Below are positions 43,921 to 52,946 of a DNA stretch of 64,000 bases, piece by piece; position 1 is the stretch's first letter; each line of letters begins with the position of its first letter. The DNA comes from Microtetraspora niveoalba (GTDB lineage Bacteria > Actinomycetota > Actinomycetes > Streptosporangiales > Streptosporangiaceae). Under the pieces are notes generated by a model. The model did no database searches. It saw nothing but the letters and a program-made list of their open reading frames with translations, and was not told where the DNA came from. The stretch lies in NCBI RefSeq assembly GCF_001570405.1, contig NZ_BBYM01000016.1:116059-180058 (forward strand). Reading direction: 5' to 3'. A program made the translations under genes and the position numbers.

Positions 43921-45621
43921 ATGTCACCCGATCCCACCTCTGCCCTGCGAGCCGCGCGGGACCGCCTGCTCGACCTGCGCACCTCGTACGACGAGGCCGT
44001 CGCGACGTTCTCGTGGCCCGACGTGGGCGACACCTTCAACTGGGCGCACGACTGGTTCGAGACCTGGGCCCGCGACGACGAGCGCCCCGGCCTGGTGGTC
44101 GTCGAGGAGGACGGCGGCCGCTCCGCGTACTCGTTCGCGGAGCTGTGCCGCAGGTCCGACCGGGTGGCCCGCTTCCTCGCGGCGGGCGGGGTGGGCCGCG
44201 GCGACAGCGTCGTGGTCATGCTCGGCAACCGGGTCGAGCTGTGGGACTGCATGCTCGCCATCGTCAAGCTGGGCGCGGTGATCATGCCGACGACGACGGC
44301 CGTCGGCCCCGCCGAGCTCGCCGACCGGGTCGACCGCGGGAACGCGAAGGCGGTCATCTGCGACGTCGCGGACACGCCGAAGTTCGCGGACGTCCCGGGG
44401 GCGTACCTGAAGGTCGTCGCCGGGGGCGCGGTGGAGGGCTGGCGGGAGCTCTCGGCGGCGTACGAGCTGGAGGCCGGGCCGCTGCCGCACCCGGGGAACG
44501 CGAGCGGCGACCGGCTGCTGCTCTATTTCACCTCGGGCACGACCAGCAGGCCCAAGCTCGTCGAGCACTCCCACGTGTCCTATCCGGTCGGCCACCTGTC
44601 GACGATGTACTGGCAGGGCCTGCGGCCCGGGGACGTCCACCTCAACATCTCCTCGCCGGGGTGGGCGAAGCACGCCTGGTCGAACTTCTTCGCGCCGTGG
44701 CTGGCCGAGGCGACCGTGGTCGTCTACAACTACACGCGGTTCGATCCGGCGGGGATGCTGGCGCTGCTGCGTTCCGAGAAGGTGACGACGTTCTGCGCGC
44801 CTCCCACGGTGTGGCGGATGCTGATCAACGCCGACCTGGCCGAGGCCCCCGAGTCGCTCAGGGAGGCCGTCGGCGCGGGAGAGCCGTTGAACCCCGAGGT
44901 CATCAGCCAGGTGCGGCGCAGGTGGGGGCTGACGATCCGGGACGGTTTCGGGCAGACCGAGACCACCGCGTCGGTCGGCAACCCGCCGGGGCAGCCCGTC
45001 AAGCCCGGGTCGATGGGCCGTCCGCTGCCGGGGGTGCCGGTCGTGCTGGTCGACCCGACGACCGGCGCGCGGCTCGACGGCGAGGCCGAGGGGGAGCTGT
45101 GCCTCGACCTGTCCCGGTCCCCGCTGACCCTGATGACCGGATACCAGGGGGACGAGGCGCGCAACGCGGAGGCGATGGACGGCGGCTTCTACCACACGGG
45201 GGACGTCGCCGCCCGGGACGCCGACGGCTACATCACGTTCATCGGGCGGACCGACGACGTGTTCAAGGCGTCCGACTACAAGGTCAGCCCCTTCGAGCTG
45301 GAGAGCGTCCTGATCGAGCATCCCGCCGTCGCCGAGGCGGCCGTCGTCCCCGCGCCCGACCCCGTGCGGCTGGCGGTGCCGAAGGCGTACGTGACGCTGG
45401 CGCCGGGCCACCGGCCCGACGAGGAGACGGCCCGGTCGATCCTCGCGTACGCCCGGGAGCATCTGCCGCCCTACCTGCGGGTCCGCCGTCTGGAGTTCGC
45501 CGAGCTGCCGAAGACGATCTCCGGGAAGATCCGCCGGGTCGAGCTGCGGGCGCGGGAGGAGCTCCACTCGGGCGAGCGCCCGGCCGGCGAGTGGCGCGAC
45601 GACCAGTTCCGCCTGTCCTGA
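43921..45621 (+). CDS. Acyl-CoA synthetase (AMP-forming, medium-chain/MACS type)
   Basis: A 566-residue ligase. The adenylate P-loop is LLYFTSGTTSRPKLVEH; DGFGQTETT is the A5 motif, YHTGDVAARDADGYI and GRTDDVFKASDYKVSPFELE are A7-A8, and the catalytic Lys is in PKTISGKIRRVEL. These enzymes join CoA to a short-, medium-chain or aromatic carboxylate. AAGGAGG lies seven bases upstream of ATG 43921. Convergent with the SnoaL gene (9-base gap). Confidence 0.93.
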   Translation: MSPDPTSALRAARDRLLDLRTSYDEAVATFSWPDVGDTFNWAHDWFETWARDDERPGLVVVEEDGGRSAYSFAELCRRSDRVARFLAAGGVGRGDSVVVMLGNRVELWDCMLAIVKLGAVIMPTTTAVGPAELADRVDRGNAKAVICDVADTPKFADVPGAYLKVVAGGAVEGWRELSAAYELEAGPLPHPGNASGDRLLLYFTSGTTSRPKLVEHSHVSYPVGHLSTMYWQGLRPGDVHLNISSPGWAKHAWSNFFAPWLAEATVVVYNYTRFDPAGMLALLRSEKVTTFCAPPTVWRMLINADLAEAPESLREAVGAGEPLNPEVISQVRRRWGLTIRDGFGQTETTASVGNPPGQPVKPGSMGRPLPGVPVVLVDPTTGARLDGEAEGELCLDLSRSPLTLMTGYQGDEARNAEAMDGGFYHTGDVAARDADGYITFIGRTDDVFKASDYKVSPFELESVLIEHPAVAEAAVVPAPDPVRLAVPKAYVTLAPGHRPDEETARSILAYAREHLPPYLRVRRLEFAELPKTISGKIRRVELRAREELHSGERPAGEWRDDQFRLS

Positions 45622-45630
45622 GACCCGGGG

Positions 45631-46071
45631 TCAGGCGGCCGGTCCGGGTTCGAGGTGGTAGCCGAGCTGGCTGTACAGCTCGAGCTGGTCGTAGTAGTCC
45701 CGGTCGGTGATGATCCGGCCGTTCTCGGTCGCGCAGGCGCAGGCGCCGCGGAGCACGACGCGGCGCCCGGTGCCCTCCGCCGTGCTGCCGTCCGGCAGGA
45801 GGAAGGGCCCCGTGTGGGTGCCGACGAGCGTGTACTCGGTGACCGCGGGGTCGGCGGACTCGACCTTGTACCAGGCCGCGATGTGCAGGTCCGGGAAGGC
45901 CGTGAAGAGATGCTCGAACTGCCAGGCGATCTGCTCGTGGCCCTCCGCGACGCCCACCGGGGTCACGTAGACGGCGTCGGGGCAGTAGCAGGCGAGCACC
46001 CGGTCCAGGTCGTGGGCGTTCATCGCCTCGAACAGTGTGTCCTTGAGCTCTCGGGCAGTCGGCATGGCCAT
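45631..46071 (-). CDS. SnoaL-like NTF2-fold protein
   Basis: A 146-residue cone-fold protein. Features are LFEAMNAHDLDRVLACYCPD (the usual SnoaL start), AWQFEHLFTAFPDLHIAAW in the middle and ENGRIITDRDYYDQLELYSQLG at the end. Members are small cyclases, isomerases or ligand-binding proteins; no specific reaction can be assigned. ATG 46071 follows GAGGAGG; a second in-frame ATG is two codons on. It is 65 bases downstream of the LysR gene on the same strand and may be co-transcribed with it. Confidence 0.87.
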   Translation of the reverse strand: MAMPTARELKDTLFEAMNAHDLDRVLACYCPDAVYVTPVGVAEGHEQIAWQFEHLFTAFPDLHIAAWYKVESADPAVTEYTLVGTHTGPFLLPDGSTAEGTGRRVVLRGACACATENGRIITDRDYYDQLELYSQLGYHLEPGPAA

Positions 46072-46136
46072 CGTCCTCCTCGCCGTACTCCACGGTACCG
46101 CCCGGCGTTCCCGGCTCCCGAGGGCGGCGACGGGGG

Positions 46137-47093
46137 TCACAGCAGCGGATGCACCTCGGGATGCGCCTCCCACCAGCGGCCGAAGACCGGGTTGTCGTCC
46201 ACATGGTCGACGAACGCCTGCGCCAGGCCGCGGTAGAGCGCCCCGGCGGTCGCGTCGCTGAGGCGGTCCCTGCGCCATGCGAGGAGCAGCCGCGCCACCT
46301 GCGGCTCTCCCGCGAGCGGCCGTACGGCGGTGCCGGCCGGCGCGGGCCAGCAGGGATCGACGAGCCGCACGCCGTGCCCGTCCGCGACCAGCGGGCGGGC
46401 GGCGCCGCTCGGGGCCTCGAAGCGGATGTCGGGTTCGAAGCCGGCCGCCCGGCACGAGGCCCGCAGCGCGGCGAGGGAGCCGTCGTCGGCACCCGGCGGG
46501 CTGATCCACGCCTCCCCTTCGAGGTCGGCCAGCCGGATCTCCTCACTCCCCGCGAGGGGGTGCGCCGCCGACAGCGCGACGAATATCGGATACCTCGGGA
46601 CCAGCGTGCGGCTGACGACCGGCGCCGCCAGCGGGACGCCGAACCCCTCGATGACGCCGAGAAGGGCCGCGTCGAGCCGCCCGTGCGTGAGCGCCTCGGC
46701 GAGCAGCACCGCGGAGGGCTCGATGCGCAGGGAGATCTCGCAGCCGGGCAGCACGTCGCCGACCCGGTTCACGATGCTGCCCACGCAGCCGACGTGCACC
46801 GAACCCAGCCGCAGCGATCCGGAACCGCCGCCCGGTCCGCGCAGGTCGCCGAACAGCGCGTCGACCTCGGACAGGACGATCCGGGCGCGGGCGATGACCT
46901 GGTCGCCCAGCGGGGTCGGCTCCACGCCGGACCGGCTGCGTACGAAGAGCTCGCCTCCGATGAGGGTCTCGACCCGGCGCAGCAGATTGGTCATGGCCGG
47001 CTGGGATAGCCCGGCCTGGGCCGCGGCCCTGGTCAGGCTGCCCGTCTCCGCTATCGCACAGATCATACGGAGATGCCGGATATCGAGATCCAT
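46137..47093 (-). CDS. LysR-family transcriptional regulator
   Basis: A 318-residue LysR protein. The N-terminal helix-turn-helix is MICAIAETGSLTRAAAQAGL followed by SQPAMTNLLRRVETLIGGEL; the effector domain spans about residues 90-300 with SAAHPLAG and EGEAWISPP. An inverted repeat abuts its start codon and fits autoregulation. Its divergent neighbour is the collagenase, but 434 bases separate them. Confidence 0.92.
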   Translation of the reverse strand: MDLDIRHLRMICAIAETGSLTRAAAQAGLSQPAMTNLLRRVETLIGGELFVRSRSGVEPTPLGDQVIARARIVLSEVDALFGDLRGPGGGSGSLRLGSVHVGCVGSIVNRVGDVLPGCEISLRIEPSAVLLAEALTHGRLDAALLGVIEGFGVPLAAPVVSRTLVPRYPIFVALSAAHPLAGSEEIRLADLEGEAWISPPGADDGSLAALRASCRAAGFEPDIRFEAPSGAARPLVADGHGVRLVDPCWPAPAGTAVRPLAGEPQVARLLLAWRRDRLSDATAGALYRGLAQAFVDHVDDNPVFGRWWEAHPEVHPLL

Positions 47094-47094
47094 A

Positions 47095-47110
47095 ACGCAG
47101 AATTATGCGT
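47095..47110. promoter_or_regulatory. Candidate LysR operator ACGCA-N6-TGCGT
   Basis: ACGCA (47095-47099) and TGCGT (47106-47110) form an inverted repeat around GAATTA, two bases upstream of the LysR start codon. The AT-rich centre in GC-rich DNA and its position fit an autoregulatory LysR site. Confidence 0.5.
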
Positions 47111-47149
47111 CAAGTAATGACTCCCGCCCAGGCCGTACGCGAGACGCGC

Positions 47150-47229
47150 ACCTCCGGCCCTGAGCGCACGTCCGGCCCTGAGCGCACGTCCGGCCCTGAG
47201 CGCACGGGCGGCCCTGAGCGCACGGGCGG
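47150..47229. repeat. 18-bp tandem repeat, four units plus a partial one
   Basis: The unit ACGTCCGGCCCTGAGCGC repeats at 47150, 47168, 47186 and 47204, with CTCC or GGGC variants at positions 2-5, then a partial copy to 47229. It lies in the 434-base gap (47094-47527) between the LysR and collagenase genes. The rest of that gap holds no gene I can support; a more AT-rich stretch at about 47317-47370 may carry the collagenase promoter. Confidence 0.8.
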
Positions 47230-47527
47230 AGCCGTCGGCCGGGCCGGGGGACCGCGGCTCTCCTCGCGACATTCTCCGTGGCCGGGCCGTGAAACGCGGC
47301 CCGGCCGAGGGGCCATAACCAAGACTTATGTGGGCCTTTATGGCCGCTGGTTCGATTTCGTCAGGAAACTACGGGCGACACACCCCTTCGATCCTCCGGC
47401 CGCCCGATTCCCGGAGCCACCGGCCCGCGCACGCGCGGCCCCGCCGCGTCCCGGTCTCTTCCGGGCTGCCGGATCCTTCACCTCCCCCACCCTCACGCCG
47501 CTCCTCGACACCCCCCGGAGGTCGCAC

Positions 47528-50176
47528 GTGGGAATCACCCCACCCCTGCGCGCGCTCAGACGACCGTCGCTGGTCGCCCTCGTCCTCACTCCCGTCCTCG
47601 CGCTGGGGCTCGCGCTCCAGCCCGCGACGGCCGCCACCGCCGCCACGCCGCCGCCCGCCGGCACCACCGCGCTCGGCGCGGCGTCCACGGGCCCAGCGTC
47701 CACAAGCACGATGTCCACCGGCACGGCGGCCACGGGCACGCCGCCCCCGGCTCCGGCGCTGTCCGGCCGGGACGGCGACGGCTCGGACCACGTCCGCCGG
47801 TCGGCGGTCCCGGTCCGCGACCGTGCGCCGCTCCCCTCCTCCTCCGACCGCCTGCGGCAGGACTACGACCTGCCCGAGGCCGCGTCCACGCACCCGCGCC
47901 CGTCGATGAAGGACACGCCCGCCAGGACCGCCGAGGCCGCCGCCGCGTGCGACGTGCGCGACTTCACCGGCCGGACCGGAAGCGCCCTGGTGCAGCAGGT
48001 CAAGGCGTCCACGACGGACTGCGTCAACACCCTCTTCACCCTGACCGGGTCCGACGCCGCCGCCGCGTTCCGCGAGGCGCAGATGGCGAGCGTCGCGTAC
48101 GGCCTGCGCGACAACGCGGTGAACTACCCCGGCGACAACGGCACCGGCACCGCGCAGCTCGTGCTCTACCTGCGCGCCGGCTACTACGTCCACTGGTACA
48201 ATCCGTCCACCGTGGGCTCGTACGGGCCGACGCTGAAGACCGCGATCCAGGCCGGCCTGGACGCGTTCTTCGCGAACTCCCGCTCCTCGACGGTCAGTGA
48301 CGCCAACGGCGAGGTGCTCGCCGAGGCGGTCACGCTGATCGACAGCGCCGAGGAGAACGACCGCTACCTGTACGTGGTGAAGCGGCTGCTGGACGGCTAC
48401 ACCAGCGCGTACGACGCGCATTGGTGGATGCTGAGCGCCGTCAACAACGTGTACACGGTGCTCTTCCGCGGCCACCAGGTGCCGGCGTTCGTCACCGCGG
48501 TCCAGCGCGACCCGAGCGTCCTGGACACGCTGAACTCGTTCGCGGCGAACCACCTCGCCCTGCTCGGCACCGACCGCGGGTACCTGACCTCCAACGCGGG
48601 CCGGGAACTGGGCCGGTTCCTCCAGCACACGGCGCTGCTGTCCACGGTCCGGCCGATGGCCAGGAACCTCCTCCAGCGCAGTTCCATGACCGGGCCGACC
48701 GCCCCGCTGTGGGTGGGCGTGGCCGAGATGGCCGACGGCTACGACAAGGCCAACTGCTCCTACTACGGCACCTGCGACCTGCGGGCCCGCCTCGCGGCGA
48801 ACGTCCTGACCGTCCGGTACACCTGCGGTCCGAGCATCACGATCCGCGCCCAGGACATGACCTCGGCCCAGCTCGCCGACTCGTGCGCCAGCCTCGCCGC
48901 GCAGGACGCGTACTTCCACGACCTGGTCAAGGACGGCGGCCGCCCGGTCGCGAACGACGGCAACACCACGATCGAGGTCTGCGTCTTCGACTCCAGCACC
49001 GACTACCAGACGTACGCCGGGGCGATTTTCGGCATCGACACGAACAACGGCGGGATGTACCTGGAGGGCGACCCGGCCGCCGCCGGCAACCAGCCCCGCT
49101 TCATCGCGTACGAGGCCGAGTGGGTGCGGCCGGACTTCCAGATCTGGAACCTGAACCACGAGTACACCCACTACCTCGATGGCCGGTTCGACATGTACGG
49201 CGACTTCGACGCGGGCGTCACCACCCCCACCATCTGGTGGATCGAGGGCTTCGCCGAGTACGTCTCGTACTCGTACCGGAAGGTCGTCTACGACGCCGCG
49301 ATCAGCGAGGCGGCGAAGCGGACGTACGCGCTGAGCACGCTCTGGGACACCACCTACTCGCACGACACCACGCGCATCTACCGCTGGGGCTACCTGGCCG
49401 TGCGGTACATGTTCGAGAAGCACGCCGGCGACGTCGCGACCGTCCTCGGCCACTACCGGTCCGGGAACTGGAACGGCGCCCGCTCCTTCCTGACGGGCAC
49501 GATCGGCGCACGCTACGACTCCGACTGGTGGACGTGGCTGGCCGCGTGCGCGTCGGGGACGTGCGCGGGCGGCGGGAACGGCGGCAACCAGGCGCCGCGG
49601 GCCGCGTTCACGTTCACCGCGAACGGCCTCGCCGTGAGCTTCGCCGACGCCTCGACCGACCCCGACGGCACGATCTCCGCGCGCCGCTGGGACTTCGGCG
49701 ACGGCTCGTCGTCCACCTCGGCGAACCCCTCGCACACATACGGCACGGCCGGCACGTACACGGTGGCGCTGACCGTCACCGACGACGGGGGCGCGACGGG
49801 CACGACCAGCCGCCAGGTGACCGTGTCCTCCGGCGGAACGGACGTCCCCGAGTGCTCCTCGTCCGACACGCGGGAGCTGGGCGAGAACTGCCGACGGAGC
49901 GGCGTGTCCGCGACGTCGGGGAACTACGCCTACTTCTACCTGTACGTCCCGCCCGGCACCGCCAGGCTCGTCATCACCTCGTCGGGCGGCTCCGGGAACG
50001 CCGACCTCTACTACAGCCCCAGCGCCTGGGCCACGAAGTCGGCGTACACCCAGCGGTCGACGGGGCCGGGCAACGACGAGACCCTGACGGTCGCGAACCC
50101 GGCGAGCGGCTACCACTACGTCAGCCTGTACGCCACCCAGGGCTTCTCCGGAGCCTCGGTGAAGGTCGCGTACTGA
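47528..50176 (+). CDS. Secreted microbial collagenase (peptidase M9) with PKD and PPC domains
   Basis: An 882-residue exported metalloprotease. A Sec signal peptide (about residues 1-36, ending QPATA) and an Ala/Thr/Pro-rich spacer precede the activator domain (about 130-440). The zinc site is HEYTH at 544-548 in LNHEYTHYLDGRF, with the third ligand Glu in WIEGFAEYVSY about 25 residues later. A PKD domain (about 685-768, with WDFGDGSSST) and a pre-peptidase C-terminal domain (about 770-882, with YAYFYLYVPPGTARLVI and GYHYVSLYA) follow. This is the class of Clostridium/Vibrio/Streptomyces collagenases that digest triple-helical collagen outside the cell. GTG 47528 is the only start that gives a good signal peptide. 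Confidence 0.93.
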   Translation: MGITPPLRALRRPSLVALVLTPVLALGLALQPATAATAATPPPAGTTALGAASTGPASTSTMSTGTAATGTPPPAPALSGRDGDGSDHVRRSAVPVRDRAPLPSSSDRLRQDYDLPEAASTHPRPSMKDTPARTAEAAAACDVRDFTGRTGSALVQQVKASTTDCVNTLFTLTGSDAAAAFREAQMASVAYGLRDNAVNYPGDNGTGTAQLVLYLRAGYYVHWYNPSTVGSYGPTLKTAIQAGLDAFFANSRSSTVSDANGEVLAEAVTLIDSAEENDRYLYVVKRLLDGYTSAYDAHWWMLSAVNNVYTVLFRGHQVPAFVTAVQRDPSVLDTLNSFAANHLALLGTDRGYLTSNAGRELGRFLQHTALLSTVRPMARNLLQRSSMTGPTAPLWVGVAEMADGYDKANCSYYGTCDLRARLAANVLTVRYTCGPSITIRAQDMTSAQLADSCASLAAQDAYFHDLVKDGGRPVANDGNTTIEVCVFDSSTDYQTYAGAIFGIDTNNGGMYLEGDPAAAGNQPRFIAYEAEWVRPDFQIWNLNHEYTHYLDGRFDMYGDFDAGVTTPTIWWIEGFAEYVSYSYRKVVYDAAISEAAKRTYALSTLWDTTYSHDTTRIYRWGYLAVRYMFEKHAGDVATVLGHYRSGNWNGARSFLTGTIGARYDSDWWTWLAACASGTCAGGGNGGNQAPRAAFTFTANGLAVSFADASTDPDGTISARRWDFGDGSSSTSANPSHTYGTAGTYTVALTVTDDGGATGTTSRQVTVSSGGTDVPECSSSDTRELGENCRRSGVSATSGNYAYFYLYVPPGTARLVITSSGGSGNADLYYSPSAWATKSAYTQRSTGPGNDETLTVANPASGYHYVSLYATQGFSGASVKVAY

Positions 50177-50252
50177 CGCGACCGGGTTCGCCCGCCGCCG
50201 CCTGACCGCCGATCTCCGGCCGGGGCCGGACCCCGCGTCCGGTCCCGGCCCT

Positions 50253-50292
50253 CACCGCCTCCTGATCAGGAGCCCTTGATCAGGAGGCGGTG
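50253..50292. terminator. Bidirectional terminator, 16-bp perfect stem overlapping the NUDIX stop
   Basis: CACCGCCTCCTGATCA (50253-50268) pairs perfectly with TGATCAGGAGGCGGTG (50277-50292) around an 8-base loop. The right arm lies inside the last codons of the NUDIX gene and its stop codon is in the left arm. It serves the collagenase transcript from one side and the NUDIX transcript from the other. Confidence 0.75.
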
Positions 50293-50712
50293 GGACTCCT
50301 GCAGCCCCTCGGGGAGCTCCTCCGGAGAGAACCACCCGGCCTCCAGGATCTCGAAGCCGTCGGTCCTGAGCGTGCCGCCGACGAACTCGGCCTCGTAGGC
50401 CACCTCCACGCGCAGGCGGAAGCCGCTGCGGAGCAGGACGAGCCGGTGCGCGCGGACGTCCAGCCCCGTCTCCTCGCGTACCTCCCGGGCGACCGTGTCC
50501 TCGAACCTCTCCGCCCGCTTCGCGTAGCCGGACGGCAGCCCCCACTGGCGGCCCTCCGGCCACAGGCGGTGCTTCAGCAGCAGGACCCGCCCCTCGGAGT
50601 CGCGGACGACGCCGGTGACGCCGACCATGAACGTGGCGTGGGCGAGCCACAGCAGGCGCCACTGCATCGGGCCGCGGATGGCCCGCCACAGGCGGGCGAT
50701 GAGCCTCTTCAC
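50266..50712 (-). CDS. NUDIX hydrolase
   Basis: A 148-residue pyrophosphohydrolase. The NUDIX box is complete: G in GLPSGYAKRAE, then E, and REVREETGL with both metal-binding Glu. An N-terminal amphipathic stretch (RLIARLWRAIRGPMQWRLLW) may touch the membrane. GTG 50712 is preferred because GGGGGAGA precedes it; the frame extends further to 50778 without family features. It is downstream of the HelD gene but separated from it by 80 bases and on the same strand, so co-transcription is possible. Substrate is unknown. Confidence 0.88.
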   Translation of the reverse strand: MKRLIARLWRAIRGPMQWRLLWLAHATFMVGVTGVVRDSEGRVLLLKHRLWPEGRQWGLPSGYAKRAERFEDTVAREVREETGLDVRAHRLVLLRSGFRLRVEVAYEAEFVGGTLRTDGFEILEAGWFSPEELPEGLQESHRLLIKGS

Positions 50713-50791
50713 GTCGTCTCCCCCGGTGCGGTGATCGCGAGCCCGTCCACGATGGCGCAACCGCCGCCGGTTTTCCAACCGGCGGGTGCGT

Positions 50792-52882
50792 TCAGCAGCC
50801 GGGGAAGCCTGCGGGCAGCGGCCGGGCGTGCAGCACGTCGAGGCGCGACACGGCGCGCGTCAGCACGACGTAGAGCCGGTTGAGCCCGCGCTCCTCCGCC
50901 TCGGCGATGCCGGCGGGCTCGGCCACGATCACGTGGTCGTACTCCAGGCCCTTGGCCAGCGACGCGGGCAGCACGGTGACCCGGGCGTGGCGGGCCGGCG
51001 CGCCGGACGTCGCGCCGTCGTCCCGCAGCACCGTGAGGGCGTCCTCCGGCAGCGCCTCCCGCAGCGTGGCGGCCAGCGCGTCCACGACCCCGGCGGGAGC
51101 GATCACCGCGATCGACCCGTCGTGCGGGAGAGCCGCACGAACGGCGTCGAGGGTCGCCCGCGTCAGGTCGGCCACGGGGGTCACCCGGGCCCGGCCGTCC
51201 GCGCGGAAGGAACGCGTCGGGGGCACGTCCACGTCCAGGACGTCCAGCAGGCGGTTGGCGAGCCGGGCGACCGCGGCCGGCACGCGGAAGCCGGTCGTCA
51301 GCGCGATCACGGGCGCCTCCGGCCTGCCCAGGTGCGCGAGCGGCTCGCGCCAGTCCCGGGCCGCCCACGGGGTCGTCCCCTGCGCCAGGTCGCCCAGCAC
51401 GGTGATCGACCCGTGCTCGCTCCTGCGCGCGACGACGCGGCACTGCATCCCCGACAGGTCCTGCGCCTCGTCCACGATCACGTGTCCGTATCCCGGCGTG
51501 CGCCGCAGCAGCCCGGCGACCTCGTCCACGAGCACCAGGTCGGCGTCCGACCACCGGGCGCTCCTGTACGTGCGCGGCGGCCGCGCCCACCGGATCGCCG
51601 CCTGCTCGTCGGGCGTCAGGACGCCGTTCGCCACCCGCGCGAGCGCCTCCGGGTCGCCGAGCACCTCGGCCACCACCTCCTCGGGGCGTACGGCGGGCCA
51701 CACCGCGTCGACGAACGGCGCGGCGCCGCGCGCCATGCGGCGCGTCCGGGCCGCGTTCAGGACCTGTCCGCGCGCCTCGGCCCGCCGTCCCAGCAGGGAG
51801 ACGACCCGGGACAGGACGCGTTCGCGCCCCACCGCGTACGGCGCGGCCTCCCGCCGGGTGTCGTCCACGACGCGGCGCAGCTCGTCCTCGTCCACCCGCC
51901 ACCGGTAGGAGCCGTCGGCCACGGTGACCGGCCCGTCCGGTCTGCGCACCCGGGCGTACAGCGCCCGGCGCAGCACGGTCGCCATGCGGACGTCGTGCTT
52001 GACGGCGGCGGCCGCGTCGTCCTCGGCCCGCGCCGGGGCGCACGCGGTGTCGCGGGCGAGCAGGCGCTCCAGCGTGGTCTGCTCGACGTCCACCTCGCCG
52101 AGCACGGGCAGCACCGCCGAGATGTAGTGGAGGAACGCGGGGTTGGGCCCGAGCACGAGCACCCCCGTCCGGGAGAGCCGCTGCCGGTGGGCGTACAGCA
52201 GGTACGCGGCGCGGTGCAGGCCGACGGCGGTCTTGCCCGTGCCCGGCGCGCCCTGAACGCAGATCGACTCCTCCAGCGCGGCGCGCACCAGTTCGTCCTG
52301 CTCGGGCTGGATGGTGGCCACGATGTCGCGCATGGGGCCGACGCGGGGGCGCTCGATCTCGGCCGCCACGATCCGGCCGATCTCCCCCGCGCCCCCGCCC
52401 CCGCCCGCGCCCTCGCCGGCGTCCTCTCCGGCGTCCTCGCCGCGGCCGAGGTGCTCGTCCTCGTACCCGGTCAGCTCCCGCTCGGCCCACCCGAACCGGC
52501 GGCGTACGGCGACGCCGTGGGGGGAGCGCGCCCCGGCCCGGTAGAACGCCCGGGCGACCGGCGCGCGCCAGTCGATCACCATGGGCGGCTCCCCGGGGCC
52601 GCCGGAGATGTGCCGCCGGCCCATGTAGTACCGCCGGCCCGCGTGGTCGCCCGCGTCCCGCCCGGCGCCGAAGTCCAGCCGGCCGAAGAACGGCGGCCCG
52701 CCGGGCTCCTCGGCGAGTTCCTTGGCCAGGCTCTTGAGGTGGCGCCCGAGCCGTTCGGCGCTGTATCGGTCGCCCGCCACGTGTTCGCCGACGGCCACGC
52801 TCAGCCGGGCGCCGTCCAGCATCGCGCGCAGCGCCTCCCCGCATCGCTCGGCGTACGCCTTCTCCTCGTCGAGTCCGCTCAT
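50792..52882 (-). CDS. HelD-type SF1 helicase/ATPase (RNA polymerase recycling factor family)
   Basis: A 696-residue superfamily 1 protein. The N-terminal coiled region (1-60) and the HelD-specific segment YYMGRRHISGGPGEPPMVIDWRAPV are followed by an acidic Gly/Glu insertion (149-168). Walker A is GAPGTGKT (211-218), Walker B is VIVDEAQDLSGMQ, and motif V/VI reads LPASLAKGLEYDHVIV and LYVVLTRAVSRL. Class II HelD proteins of actinobacteria bind stalled RNA polymerase and release it, and some (HelR) protect it from rifamycin. A 36-bp palindrome lies between this start and the divergent TetR gene, so expression is probably TetR-repressed. ATG 52882 or GTG 52885. Confidence 0.9.
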   Translation of the reverse strand: MSGLDEEKAYAERCGEALRAMLDGARLSVAVGEHVAGDRYSAERLGRHLKSLAKELAEEPGGPPFFGRLDFGAGRDAGDHAGRRYYMGRRHISGGPGEPPMVIDWRAPVARAFYRAGARSPHGVAVRRRFGWAERELTGYEDEHLGRGEDAGEDAGEGAGGGGGAGEIGRIVAAEIERPRVGPMRDIVATIQPEQDELVRAALEESICVQGAPGTGKTAVGLHRAAYLLYAHRQRLSRTGVLVLGPNPAFLHYISAVLPVLGEVDVEQTTLERLLARDTACAPARAEDDAAAAVKHDVRMATVLRRALYARVRRPDGPVTVADGSYRWRVDEDELRRVVDDTRREAAPYAVGRERVLSRVVSLLGRRAEARGQVLNAARTRRMARGAAPFVDAVWPAVRPEEVVAEVLGDPEALARVANGVLTPDEQAAIRWARPPRTYRSARWSDADLVLVDEVAGLLRRTPGYGHVIVDEAQDLSGMQCRVVARRSEHGSITVLGDLAQGTTPWAARDWREPLAHLGRPEAPVIALTTGFRVPAAVARLANRLLDVLDVDVPPTRSFRADGRARVTPVADLTRATLDAVRAALPHDGSIAVIAPAGVVDALAATLREALPEDALTVLRDDGATSGAPARHARVTVLPASLAKGLEYDHVIVAEPAGIAEAEERGLNRLYVVLTRAVSRLDVLHARPLPAGFPGC

Positions 52883-52893
52883 CACACCGCCCT

Positions 52894-52929
52894 TTGTTAA
52901 CCGGGTTAATAGATTAACCAGGTTAACAA
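52894..52929. promoter_or_regulatory. 36-bp near-perfect palindromic TetR operator
   Basis: The outer arms are TTGTTAACC (52894-52902) and GGTTAACAA (52921-52929); inner arms GGTTAAT (52904-52910) and GATTAACC (52912-52919) make four GTTAAC-type boxes. Only three base pairs are mismatched across the whole 36 bp. It occupies the space between the helD and tetR starts, so one bound regulator would control both genes. Confidence 0.8.
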
Positions 52930-52946
52930 GTTGCTATGCTGAACGG

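Noticed and set aside
47150-47229. CRISPR array
   Set aside because: The units are 18 bases in direct tandem with no spacers; it is a minisatellite.
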